Source: Rhodoferax sp. (GTDB lineage: Bacteria; Pseudomonadota; Gammaproteobacteria; Burkholderiales; Burkholderiaceae_C). Taken from it: 22,752 nucleotides of DNA. Below are positions 7,490 through 14,711 of the stretch, piece after piece; position 1 is the stretch's first letter, and each line of letters begins with the position of its first letter. A program made the translations under genes and the position numbers. The stretch covers positions 1 through 22,752 of the forward strand of contig JAIFMR010000189.1 of NCBI GenBank assembly GCA_020048255.1, read 5' to 3'. The notes beneath the pieces were generated by a model. The model saw only the letters and a program-made list of their open reading frames with translations, was not told the origin of the DNA and did not search any database.

Positions 7490-9712
7490 ATGATCATGAC
7501 AGACCCAACCAACATTCGTATCGACTTAGGTATTCACGGCATGACCTGCGCGTCTTGCGTGGCACGGGCCGAGCGGGCTCTGAAAAAAGTTCCGGGCGTG
7601 CAAGAGGTCGCCGTCAACCTGGCCACCGAATCCGCCCGCATCACGGTGGCGCCAGGCGAACAGGTGGAAGCCCGGCTGAAACGGGCGGTGCGCGATGCTG
7701 GTTACGAACCGGTGGCCGCCAATGCCGCCATTGATGCTCCCAACGAATCCGCCTGGTCTGGTTTTGGCCCGGTGGCGCTGGGCCTGGTGCTGTCCTTGCC
7801 ACTGATGTTGCCCATGCTGGGTGATCTTTGGGGCCAGCACTGGATGCTGCCGGCGTGGCTGCAATTTGCTTTGGCCACACCCGTGCAATTTATCCTGGGT
7901 GCGCGTTTTTACAAAGCCGGCTGGCATGCTGCCAAGGCCCTGAGTGGCAACATGGACCTGCTGGTGTCAATGGGCACTTCAGCGGGTTGGGCCTTGTCGG
8001 TGTGGCTCTGGCTCAGTGCACCGGCGGATGCCATGCCCCACCTGTATTTTGAAGCGTCGGCAGTGGTCATCACCCTGGTGCTGCTGGGCAAATGGCTGGA
8101 AGCGCGCGCCAAACGGCAAACCACCTCGGCGATTCGTGCCCTGCATGCCTTGCGGCCCGACGTGGCCCACCTGCTGGGGCTCGATGGCGAGGTGGATGTG
8201 CCCATAGACGAAGTATTGCCCGGAGATGAGCTGGTGGTGCGCCCGGGTGAGCGCTTTGCTGTGGATGCGGTGGTGCAAGAAGGGCAAAGCCAGGTCGATG
8301 AGTCCATGCTGACGGGTGAACCGCTGCCGGTGGGCAAGGCACCCGGTGATCTGGTCACGGGCGGCACCCTGAATGGCGATGGCCGCTTGGTGATTACCGT
8401 GAAGGCCACGGGAGTGGACACGGTACTGGCCAACATCATCCGGCTGGTGGAAGACGCCCAAGCTGCCAAGGCACCGATACAGCGGCTGGTGGACCAGGTT
8501 AGCGCCGTGTTTGTGCCCGTGGTGCTGGTGCTGGCTTTGCTCACTTTGCTGGGCTGGTGGCTGACAGGCCACGCTTTTGAGGTGGCGCTGATCCACGCGG
8601 TGACTGTGTTGGTGATTGCCTGCCCCTGTGCGTTGGGCCTGGCCACACCGGCGGCCATCATGGCCGGCACGGGCGTCGCGGCGCAACATGGCATCCTGAT
8701 CAAGGACGCCCAGGCCCTTGAACTGGCCCACAAGGCGCAAGTGGTGGTGTTTGACAAGACCGGTACCCTGACGCTGGGCCAGGCGCGCCTGACTGACTTT
8801 GTGGCACCGTCCGGCTCTGACGAAGCACAGTTGCTGGGGATTGCCGCGGCCATTCAGAGCGGCAGCAGTCACCCACTGGCGCGTGCTGTCGTGGCACAGG
8901 CGCAGGAGAAAAATCTGCCTTTGCCGGCAGTGAGTCAAGTGCTGTCGATTCCCGGAAAAGGCTTGCAAGGCAGTGTTGCTTCTAGAGACTATGTCATGGG
9001 CAACCTGGCGTGGATACAGGAGCAGGGTGGCGAACTGGGGGCGCTAGAGGCACCTCTGGCCGCCCTTCTGGATCGGGGTGTGACGCTGGCCGTGATGGCC
9101 GAACGCACCGCCACTGGCTTGCAGGTGCTGGCCCTGATGGGCTTTGGCGATGAACCCAAAGCCAGTGCGGCGCCAGCCATTGCGGCCTTGCGTGCCCAGG
9201 GCATCCGGGTGTTGATGCTCTCTGGCGACCATGCCGCTGCCGCTCAGGCCATGGCCCAACGCGTCGGTCTGCACCCAGAACAAGGCGAAGTCATCAGTGA
9301 CGTGCTGCCAGGTGACAAGGCCGCCCACATCACAGCGCTCAAACAACATGGCCAAACTGTGGTGATGGTGGGTGACGGTGTCAACGATGCGCCCGCATTG
9401 GCAGCGGCCGATGTGGGCATGGCCATGGCCAATGCCGGCGGTGGGACGGATGTGGCCATGCATGCGGCGGGCATCACCTTGATGCGTGGTGACCTCGCGC
9501 TGGTGGCGGCGGCCCTGGATATTTCTCACCGCACGGTAGCCAAAATCAGGCAAAACCTGTTTTGGGCCTTTGTTTACAACGTGGCGGGGATTCCGCTGGC
9601 CGCTTTCGGTTACCTGAACCCGGTGATGGCCGGTGCGGCCATGGCGCTCAGTTCCGTCAGCGTGATGAGCAACGCGTTGCTGCTCAAACGCTGGAAACCT
9701 GATCTTGAATAA
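7490..9712 (+). CDS. copA: Copper-translocating P1B-type ATPase
   Basis: About 740 aa. One N-terminal HMA domain has GMTCASC (Cys20 and Cys23 from this start). Eight predicted membrane helices carry the intramembrane CPC motif (Cys378-Pro-Cys380, in VIACPCALGLATPA). The actuator has TGEPLPV, the phosphorylation site is Asp422 in FDKTGTLT, the nucleotide domain has SSHPLARAV, and the hinge is VGDGVNDAPAL. CPC and the HMA domain mark a Cu+/Ag+ exporter of the CopA/CtpA type in the inner membrane. It could detoxify copper or supply copper enzymes in the envelope. Start choice is uncertain: GTG 7481, ATG 7490 and ATG 7496 are all in frame and none has a clear ribosome site. ATG 7490 is used here. 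It is divergent from the chaperone gene. Confidence 0.93.
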   Translation: MIMTDPTNIRIDLGIHGMTCASCVARAERALKKVPGVQEVAVNLATESARITVAPGEQVEARLKRAVRDAGYEPVAANAAIDAPNESAWSGFGPVALGLVLSLPLMLPMLGDLWGQHWMLPAWLQFALATPVQFILGARFYKAGWHAAKALSGNMDLLVSMGTSAGWALSVWLWLSAPADAMPHLYFEASAVVITLVLLGKWLEARAKRQTTSAIRALHALRPDVAHLLGLDGEVDVPIDEVLPGDELVVRPGERFAVDAVVQEGQSQVDESMLTGEPLPVGKAPGDLVTGGTLNGDGRLVITVKATGVDTVLANIIRLVEDAQAAKAPIQRLVDQVSAVFVPVVLVLALLTLLGWWLTGHAFEVALIHAVTVLVIACPCALGLATPAAIMAGTGVAAQHGILIKDAQALELAHKAQVVVFDKTGTLTLGQARLTDFVAPSGSDEAQLLGIAAAIQSGSSHPLARAVVAQAQEKNLPLPAVSQVLSIPGKGLQGSVASRDYVMGNLAWIQEQGGELGALEAPLAALLDRGVTLAVMAERTATGLQVLALMGFGDEPKASAAPAIAALRAQGIRVLMLSGDHAAAAQAMAQRVGLHPEQGEVISDVLPGDKAAHITALKQHGQTVVMVGDGVNDAPALAAADVGMAMANAGGGTDVAMHAAGITLMRGDLALVAAALDISHRTVAKIRQNLFWAFVYNVAGIPLAAFGYLNPVMAGAAMALSSVSVMSNALLLKRWKPDLE

Positions 9713-9729
9713 GATCAAGGGTCAAATCA

Positions 9730-9780
9730 GTCTCTAGCCCTGACTGAATAAGCGCTATATGCTACATATGATGTAGCATA
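9730..9780 (-). repeat. Intergenic hairpin repeat, copy A
   Basis: This element lies in the convergent gap between copA and the cytochrome gene. It contains a perfect inverted repeat at 9758-9780: 10-bp arms TATGCTACAT and ATGTAGCATA around a 3-base loop. Next to it are the AATAAGCGCT core and a GGGCTA block on the minus strand. Read on the minus strand it aligns without gaps to the element at 21796-21847, with about 36 of 51 positions identical. Its position at two gene ends suggests an mRNA 3'-end or terminator-like role, although there is no long T-run. Confidence 0.75.
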
Positions 9781-9792
9781 AACAGATTCAAA

Positions 9793-10404
9793 TCAGGGTT
9801 TGGCTTTGTAGGTGGCGCTTTGCACCACCATGTAAGTCACGGCATTTTTCAGGTCGGTATCACTCAAGCTGGCCATGCCTGAGCGTGCCGGCATGGCTTT
9901 GTGGCCGGTGATGGCTGACTTCACCAAACCGTCCATGCCCTTTTGCAGCCGTGGTTTCCAGGCATTGAAGTCATCGACGCGCGGTGCCCCCTCCTTGCCG
10001 TCGCTATGGCAGGTCACACAATGGCTTTGCACCAGCTGTTCACCCGTCATGCTGGTGGGTGAAGCATAGGGTTTGTTGGGGTCGACTGCCTTGCCAAAAC
10101 TCACCATGAATGCCACGGCGCGACTCATTTCCAGGTCACTCAAATTGGGCTGACCCCCGTGCGCTGGCATTTTGCCAATGCCACCGATAGCACTTTCTGT
10201 GAGCTTGGTGATTCCCTTTTTGGAATGCTGCGTCCAGGCCGCGACGTCGCCAATTTTGGGCGCGCCGTCTTTGCCACTGGCATGGCAGGCAGCACAGGTT
10301 TGCTCGACAATTTCACGACCTGTTTTTTCGGCCCAGGCAGAGGTTCCGCCAAGCGACAAAACCAGTATGGATACAGTAATTTTTAACCTAGTTTGAATTT
10401 GCAT
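9793..10404 (-). CDS. Secreted diheme cytochrome c (tandem c5-like domains)
   Basis: A 203-aa protein with an N-terminal signal peptide (about residues 1-25, cleavage near AWA-EK) and two consecutive class I c-type domains. The heme sites are CAACH (Cys37, Cys40, His41) and CVTCH (Cys129, Cys132, His133). Candidate axial Met residues are Met79 in GKMPAHGG and Met171 in KAMPARSG. The repeated pattern after each heme site (GKDGAPKIGD, GKEGAPRVDD) is typical of cytochrome c5. It should carry electrons in the periplasm, matured by the Ccm system encoded at 12874-19914. The ATG at 10404 is chosen because it has an AGGAGAC ribosome site and begins a proper signal peptide; an upstream in-frame start at 10536 would add 44 unsuited residues. 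It follows minE on the same strand after 88 bp with no evident terminator. The redox partner is unknown. Confidence 0.9.
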   Translation of the reverse strand: MQIQTRLKITVSILVLSLGGTSAWAEKTGREIVEQTCAACHASGKDGAPKIGDVAAWTQHSKKGITKLTESAIGGIGKMPAHGGQPNLSDLEMSRAVAFMVSFGKAVDPNKPYASPTSMTGEQLVQSHCVTCHSDGKEGAPRVDDFNAWKPRLQKGMDGLVKSAITGHKAMPARSGMASLSDTDLKNAVTYMVVQSATYKAKP

Positions 10405-10430
10405 ACAGTCTCCTGGTGTGATGGTCTGTG

Positions 10431-10443
10431 CGCCATCATGGCG
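10431..10443. promoter_or_regulatory. Palindrome in the leader of the diheme cytochrome gene
   Basis: The sequence CGCCAT-C-ATGGCG is a 13-bp perfect inverted repeat centred on 10437, about 27-39 bases upstream of the cytochrome ATG. It could be an operator. On the plus strand it is followed by TTTT, but the usable stem is too short for a convincing terminator. Confidence 0.3.
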
Positions 10444-10492
10444 TTTTAATTCGAATAATTCTAGGGCTTTGACTGTCAGGTTGGCGGCTTTA

Positions 10493-10753
10493 TTAACGCG
10501 CGTCAGGCAACTCGATTTTGACCTCGAGCACTTCAAGATTATCTTGCCGCTCCAGGTTGACCTTGATGTCTTGCGGATTGATTTTGATGTACTTGCTGAT
10601 CACGGCGATGAGCTCTCTTTGCAGATCAGGCAGATAGTCCGGCGTGGCAGGATTGCGACCACTGCGCTCATGCGCCAAGATGATTTGCAAACGCTCTTTG
10701 GCCAGGCTGGCTGTTTTCTTTTTTTCACCCAGAAAAAACGAGAAAAAAGACAT
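10493..10753 (-). CDS. minE: Cell division topological specificity factor MinE
   Basis: An 86-aa protein, the usual MinE length. The N-terminal amphipathic, MinD-contacting part (MSFFSFFLGEKKKTASLAKERLQIIL in pieces; LAKERLQI at about 17-24) precedes a C-terminal topological-specificity domain (DLQRELIAVISKYI, then the beta strands ending VLEVKIELP). MinE stimulates MinD ATPase at the membrane and drives the pole-to-pole oscillation that confines MinC to the poles. The ATG at 10753 lies 4 bp after the minD stop and uses a G-rich ribosome site inside the last minD codons, so translation is probably coupled. An upstream in-frame extension would overlap minD and is rejected. Confidence 0.97.
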   Translation of the reverse strand: MSFFSFFLGEKKKTASLAKERLQIILAHERSGRNPATPDYLPDLQRELIAVISKYIKINPQDIKVNLERQDNLEVLEVKIELPDAR

Positions 10754-10757
10754 GGCT

Positions 10758-11573
10758 TTATTTCCCCCCAAACAGGCGTTTGAGCAAGCCTTGCTTGGGC
10801 GGCTCGGTGAAGCGCATGGGTTTTTCGGCCCCCAGGAAGCGATCGACGACATCCTTATAGGCCTCTGACACATCGCTGCCTTCCAGATGCACGGCGGGCA
10901 CACCCTGGTTGGACGCTTGCAAAACCGTTTCACTCTCGGGAATGACACCAATCAACTTGATACGCAGGATGTCCTGAATGTCTTGCAAGGACAGCATCTG
11001 GCCCTGATTCACGCGGGCCGGGTTGTAGCGCGTGATCAACAGGTGCTCTTTGATGGGTTCAAGTCCTTCAATGCCACGTTTGGTCTTGCTCGAAAGCATG
11101 CCCAAAATGCGGTCCGAGTCGCGCACCGAAGACACCTCGGGGTTGGTCACGACCAACGCCTCATCGGCAAAGTGCATGGCCATCAAGGCGCCAGTCTCAA
11201 TACCAGCGGGTGAATCACACACAATGAACTCGAAGTCCATGGCGGTCAGGTCAGCAATGACTTTGGCCACCCCGTCCTGACTGAGCGCGTCTTTGTCGCG
11301 GGTCTGGGAAGCGGCCAGCACATACAGGTTCTCGCATTGCTTGTCCTTGATCAGCGCCTGATTCAGGTTGGCTTCACCGTGAATGACGTTGATCAGGTCG
11401 TACACCACACGGCGCTCGCAGCCCATGATCAGGTCCAGGTTACGCAGGCCCACGTCAAAGTCAATCACCGCCGTCTTGTGGCCACGCATGGCCAAGCCAG
11501 TTGCAAAACTGGCGCTGGTGGTGGTCTTGCCAACCCCCCCTTTGCCGGAGGTCACCACAATGATTTTTGTCAT
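10758..11573 (-). CDS. minD: Septum site-determining ATPase MinD
   Basis: A 271-aa ParA/MinD-type ATPase with the deviant Walker A GKGGVGKTT at residues 10-18 right after the first beta strand. It has the FDVGLRNLDLIMG switch segment, FIVCDSPAGIE as switch II/Walker B, and a C-terminal amphipathic membrane-targeting helix (GLLKRLFGGK). ATP-bound MinD dimers sit on the inner membrane, recruit MinC to block FtsZ near the poles, and are released by MinE. It is the second gene of minC-minD-minE, 27 bp after minC. Length and motifs are entirely standard. Confidence 0.98.
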   Translation of the reverse strand: MTKIIVVTSGKGGVGKTTTSASFATGLAMRGHKTAVIDFDVGLRNLDLIMGCERRVVYDLINVIHGEANLNQALIKDKQCENLYVLAASQTRDKDALSQDGVAKVIADLTAMDFEFIVCDSPAGIETGALMAMHFADEALVVTNPEVSSVRDSDRILGMLSSKTKRGIEGLEPIKEHLLITRYNPARVNQGQMLSLQDIQDILRIKLIGVIPESETVLQASNQGVPAVHLEGSDVSEAYKDVVDRFLGAEKPMRFTEPPKQGLLKRLFGGK

Positions 11574-11600
11574 GTCAACTCAATCTTTCCATCAATAATT

Positions 11601-12362
11601 TTAAAAATCCAGGGCTTCAAAAAGCAATTTTTCCTGCCCGTCATCACTCAAGCGCACTTGCGCTGCTTTGCCCTGTATTCCCGGCGCCAGTGAATTTTCG
11701 CTGGTGCGATACACCCCCGCGATCGAAATCAGTTCGGGTTCAAGGCAGGTTGAAAAAATACGGGCGGCCGTGTTGCCACTGGCACCCGCCATGGCTTTGC
11801 CACGCAACGGTGCATACACGTGAATATGCCCATCAGCGACCACTTCGCCGCCCTGGTTCACCATGGCCAGCACCACCAGGTCACCACCCCTGGCATAAAT
11901 TTTTTGACCAGAACGAACCGGCTTGTCAATCACCATCGTCGCCGGGCCGGGCACTTCACGCACGGTTTCTTTGATCACTTCCCGGACCACTTCCACCACG
12001 GTGGGGCTGGGCTTTTTTGATTCTGCTGCTGGCTTGGCACGCGCGGCGTCAGGGGGTGCAATCACCAGGCCCAGCGCCAGGGCCAAGGGGTGGTCGTCTG
12101 GTGCTGCGCTGCGAAAGGCCACGGGCTTCAAACGGCAGGTCTGCAGGGCTTTGATCAACTCGGCCAGGCCCTCACCTGTGACGTGTCCCTTGGTCTTGTT
12201 GGCATCAATGACCAAAGCATCGTGGTCAAAAAAATCAGCGTTGTCGCTGCCCGGCCCATAACTTTCAAGCAGTTCCGTGACGACACGTTTTAAATCCACG
12301 GTCTTGAGCAAGAGTGACATCAGTGGCAACTGCGCACTTTTGATTTCAAAGGAGTCTGTCAC
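11601..12362 (-). CDS. minC: Septum site-determining protein MinC
   Basis: A 253-aa FtsZ inhibitor. The N-terminal domain (about 1-105, starting with the conserved FEIKSAQLPLMSLLL) contacts FtsZ, a variable Pro/Lys/Val-rich linker spans about 106-143, and the C-terminal beta-helix (about 145-250) carries RSGQ at 150-153, the MinD-binding region. The start is GTG at 12362: an in-frame TGA lies 9 bases upstream, and the next in-frame ATG would remove conserved residues. No Shine-Dalgarno sequence is visible before this GTG; the place is occupied by the inverted repeat TTGATT-N4-AATCAA. It is the first gene of the min operon. Confidence 0.97.
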   Translation of the reverse strand: MTDSFEIKSAQLPLMSLLLKTVDLKRVVTELLESYGPGSDNADFFDHDALVIDANKTKGHVTGEGLAELIKALQTCRLKPVAFRSAAPDDHPLALALGLVIAPPDAARAKPAAESKKPSPTVVEVVREVIKETVREVPGPATMVIDKPVRSGQKIYARGGDLVVLAMVNQGGEVVADGHIHVYAPLRGKAMAGASGNTAARIFSTCLEPELISIAGVYRTSENSLAPGIQGKAAQVRLSDDGQEKLLFEALDF

Positions 12363-12378
12363 TTGATTTCACAATCAA
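12363..12378. promoter_or_regulatory. Inverted repeat abutting the minC start codon
   Basis: TTGATT-tcac-AATCAA is a perfect 6-bp inverted repeat directly upstream of the GTG start. It resembles an FNR/Crp half-site pair, but TTGAT and ATCAA are separated by 6 bases instead of the usual 4, so FNR binding is doubtful. It sits where the ribosome site would be expected. Confidence 0.35.
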
Positions 12379-12396
12379 ACGGTCTGGAGATGGGAA

Positions 12397-12417
12397 CCTT
12401 GAGCCAAGGGCTCAAGG
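12397..12417. promoter_or_regulatory. Perfect 9-bp hairpin in the minC leader
   Basis: CCTTGAGCC-AAG-GGCTCAAGG forms a 9-bp perfect stem with a 3-base loop, 35-55 bases upstream of the minC start. Neither strand has a T-run after it, so it is more likely an operator or leader structure than an intrinsic terminator. Confidence 0.4.
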
Positions 12418-12736
12418 GGGTCGGTGGATAGAGGCACAAGCCCAAATCTTACTTGATCAAGCCTTGAATTGCCCTACATGGCCTGGTTTTATTCTTTTTA
12501 TGCACAAGCTCATGGAAGTCATTCATATTTCAATTTTTCAGGCGCAGAAGTTCTTCTGTTGTTATCTTTATTTTCTTAAGATATAAATTAGTCGTAGTAG
12601 ATAGTGTTCTCATCAAAGCTGGGATAAGTCATTTTTAATGTTTTAAATCAATACTTTATCTGTCATTGACCGGTGTGTACAGCTGTGCTCTCTGACTGTT
12701 CTAGAAAAATGAACAAGTTTGAAATATCATTTTTTT

Positions 12737-12773
12737 TGTGGATAACTATGAGAATAAAGACGTTCTATCCACA
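12737..12773. promoter_or_regulatory. Two facing DnaA-box-like sites
   Basis: TGTGGATAA at 12737-12745 is the exact complement of the consensus DnaA box TTATCCACA. CTATCCACA at 12765-12773 matches 8 of 9 positions on the opposite strand. The two face each other across 19 bases, directly after an eight-T run, inside the AT-rich island. They could bind DnaA for gene control or as an origin-like or titration element. Two boxes alone do not define an origin. Confidence 0.45.
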
Positions 12774-12816
12774 GGGTTATGCAGTGATCTTTTGTAGCTT
12801 GATGGGAATTGCGGAA

Positions 12817-12854
12817 TAAAAAAAACCAGAGCCAGGCATCACCTGGGTCTGGTT
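12817..12854 (-). terminator. Intrinsic terminator after ccmI
   Basis: On the minus strand a 13-bp stem (AACCAGACCCAGG with CCTGGCTCTGGTT, one mismatch) closes a 5-base loop and is followed by a run of eight T. It lies 20 bases past the ccmI stop and ends the nine-gene ccm operon. Stem at 12842-12854 and 12824-12836, loop at 12837-12841. Confidence 0.92.
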
Positions 12855-12873
12855 GACAGGAAAAAGTAACGGA

Positions 12874-14247
12874 TCAGGGCTTGGCGAGGCTGCCCAATTT
12901 GCTACCCAGTTTGGTCTTGGCGTCTGCAATTTCGGCCTTGACCTGCGCACTGTCAGGTGAGTTGGGTGGCAGCACCGTTAAAACCGTTTCCCAGTGCGTG
13001 ATGGCCCGTGCATAGTCACCGGCACGGTAGGCCGCCTGCCCGGCCATCATGAGGGCCACTGGGTGTTTCGGATTGACGGACAGGGCCTTGTTGATCAACT
13101 CCTGGGGCTTGCCTTTGAAGTCGCCTTGGGTGCGTGTGGCGATCAGGTCAGCATATTGGGTCATGAGGTCCGGATCGGTGGTCAGCAAGGTCCCGGTTTT
13201 GGCATAGGCTTGCTCGGCTTCTGCCGTGCGGCCCTGGACCTTGTAGGCACGTGCCAATTTGGCCCACCCGGCGAAGTCATTCGGATTGTCTTTGAGGCGT
13301 GTTGCCAGGCGATCAACCATCTGGTTGATCATTTCAGGTGTCATGCCTGCTGCTGCACCAGCGGGTACCGGGGGCAACTTGCCAGTCTCGTTGGCCGCGA
13401 CCGAGGTGTTGGGTAAACCGGCCTTGGCGCGCGCTTCGTCGATATTCGCTTGTATCTGTTGGGCATCGGTTGAGCCTGGCTCTAACACGGCCAACAACTT
13501 CTCCCACTGGACAATCGCCAATTTGAAGTCCGAACGACGGTAAGCGGCAACGCCAGACATCATCAGGCCCATGGGGTGAGTGGGGTTGATGCTCAAGGCC
13601 TTCTTGACCAAATCCAGCGGTTTGCCTTCAATGGTGTTGTCGGCTTTGACCGCCAGCAAGTCGGCGTAATCCACCAGTAAATCGGGTTCTGTGTTGACCA
13701 GATCGCCAGCCTTGATGAAGGCTTGTTCGGCTTCATCAAAGCGTCCGATGACCTTGTACGAGCGTGCCAACATGGCCCAGCCTTTGGGGTTATCCGGATT
13801 GGCTTTGAGCCGGTCCGCCAGGGTGTCAATCATTTGACGGATTTGCTGGTCGTCCACTTTGGAAGCCAACGTAGGGTCAATCGCACTCGGGGCGCCCAGT
13901 TGCATGTAAATGCCCAGGGCCATCAAAGGGGTGCTCAAAGCAATGAGGATGGCGGTGCGCTTGGCAGACCAAAAGCTGCGGCTGTCGGTGGCCGGTGGGG
14001 CTTCGTAACTTTCGGTGTCATCCAGCAGGCGCAGTTGCAGTTCGTCGCGGGTGGCTTCAAAGTCTTGCTGACTGATGACACCGCGCGCCAAATCGACTTC
14101 CAGTGCCTTGAGCTGGTCCCGGTGAATATCGGTGTTGAGTCGGGCACTTGAAATGCCGGCAGCGTATTTGGGTCGTAGCAAAGGGTAGACCAGCCAAGCC
14201 ACTACCAGCAGCGTCATGAGCGCTGCAATACCAGTAAATACATTCAT
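12874..14247 (-). CDS. ccmI: Cytochrome c maturation protein CcmI with duplicated TPR domain
   Basis: A 457-aa membrane protein. The N-terminal CcmI-type part has a membrane segment (about 3-24), a cytoplasmic helical loop (about 30-85; DQLKALEVDLARGVI is typical) and a second membrane segment (about 98-116). The periplasmic part holds two homologous TPR blocks, residues 130-279 and 301-449. They share ordered motifs such as GWAMLARSYKV/GWAKLARAYKV, EAEQAF/EAEQAY and KALSINPTHP/KALSVNPKHP at a constant offset of about 171 residues. CcmI binds the C-terminus of unfolded apocytochromes and hands them to the CcmF/H heme-ligation complex. The ATG overlaps the ccmH stop by 4 bp, and an intrinsic terminator follows. 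The two-block periplasmic region makes it longer than single-block relatives. Confidence 0.93.
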   Translation of the reverse strand: MNVFTGIAALMTLLVVAWLVYPLLRPKYAAGISSARLNTDIHRDQLKALEVDLARGVISQQDFEATRDELQLRLLDDTESYEAPPATDSRSFWSAKRTAILIALSTPLMALGIYMQLGAPSAIDPTLASKVDDQQIRQMIDTLADRLKANPDNPKGWAMLARSYKVIGRFDEAEQAFIKAGDLVNTEPDLLVDYADLLAVKADNTIEGKPLDLVKKALSINPTHPMGLMMSGVAAYRRSDFKLAIVQWEKLLAVLEPGSTDAQQIQANIDEARAKAGLPNTSVAANETGKLPPVPAGAAAGMTPEMINQMVDRLATRLKDNPNDFAGWAKLARAYKVQGRTAEAEQAYAKTGTLLTTDPDLMTQYADLIATRTQGDFKGKPQELINKALSVNPKHPVALMMAGQAAYRAGDYARAITHWETVLTVLPPNSPDSAQVKAEIADAKTKLGSKLGSLAKP

Positions 14248-14711
14248 TTTGAAGAATCAGTCTCTTGAAGAAGGGCCTGAGCTTTGGCGCGCTGTTCGGC
14301 GTCAAGCACTTGTGCCTTGGCATTGGATTGGGTTTGACGGATGCTGCGAATCAGGATCCAGATGGCACCGAGCAGCAGCAGCAAAGGACCAAACCACAGA
14401 AGCCAGGTGGTGGGTTTGACAGGGGGGTTGTAAAGCACAAAGTCACCATAACGACTGACCAGAAATTCTTTGATCTCTGCGTCAGACTTGCCTGCCTTGA
14501 TGAGGGTGCGCACTTCACGACGCAGGTCGTTGGCCAGGTCGGAGCGCGAGCCCGCCAAGGACTCGTTCTGGCACACCAGACAGCGCAGTTCTTCAGCAAT
14601 CACCACCAGACGCTGTTCAACCACCGGGTCTTCTGCCAGGGAGGGTGCTTCGTTGGCATGGCTACCCGACAGCAGACCAAAACAGATCATGAAGTAAAAC
14701 CAGAATTTCAT
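14244..14711 (-). CDS. ccmH: Cytochrome c maturation thiol protein CcmH
   Basis: A 155-aa protein with a signal peptide (about 1-19), the CcmH/CcmL motif LRCLVCQN (Cys44 and Cys47) in a three-helix periplasmic domain, and a C-terminal membrane anchor (about 102-125). CcmH keeps the CXXCH cysteines of apocytochromes reduced or takes part in mixed disulfides before heme attachment, together with CcmG, CcmF and CcmI. It overlaps both neighbours by 4 bp (ATGA type), so it is translationally coupled within the operon. This short form lacks the TPR part found in E. coli CcmH, which is supplied here by CcmI. Confidence 0.95.
   Translation of the reverse strand: MKFWFYFMICFGLLSGSHANEAPSLAEDPVVEQRLVVIAEELRCLVCQNESLAGSRSDLANDLRREVRTLIKAGKSDAEIKEFLVSRYGDFVLYNPPVKPTTWLLWFGPLLLLLGAIWILIRSIRQTQSNAKAQVLDAEQRAKAQALLQETDSSK

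Larger units (their letters stand above)
12379..12816. other. AT-rich noncoding island upstream of minC
   Basis: This stretch between minC and the ccmI terminator holds no convincing gene. Its middle and right parts (about 12480-12816) are clearly richer in A/T than the surrounding GC-rich genes, with runs such as ATTCTTTTTATG and TTAAGATATAAATTAG. It contains the minC leader hairpin, a 10-bp palindrome CTTGATCAAG at 12452-12461 and two DnaA-box-like sites listed separately. A 36-codon open frame (12709-12819) has no ribosome site. The minC promoter is presumably here, but no -35/-10 pair stands out. Confidence 0.7.

Noticed and set aside
7909..8968. Two long open frames (314 and 329 codons) antisense to copA
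   Set aside because: They mirror the codon structure of a clearly conserved P-type ATPase in GC-rich DNA, have low-complexity compositions and no ribosome site or recognisable domain.
12363..12378. FNR binding site before minC
   Set aside because: TTGAT and ATCAA are present but separated by 6 bases, not the 4 of the FNR consensus; kept only as an unexplained inverted repeat.
12480..12816. Chromosomal replication origin
   Set aside because: Only two DnaA-like boxes and no dnaA, dnaN, rpmH or parAB genes nearby; the known origin context in this group is different.
12709..12819. A 36-codon open frame (MNKFEISFFLW...) in the AT-rich island on the plus strand
   Set aside because: No Shine-Dalgarno sequence, no recognisable family, overlaps the DnaA-like boxes and ends in the terminator; short open frames are expected by chance in AT-rich DNA.
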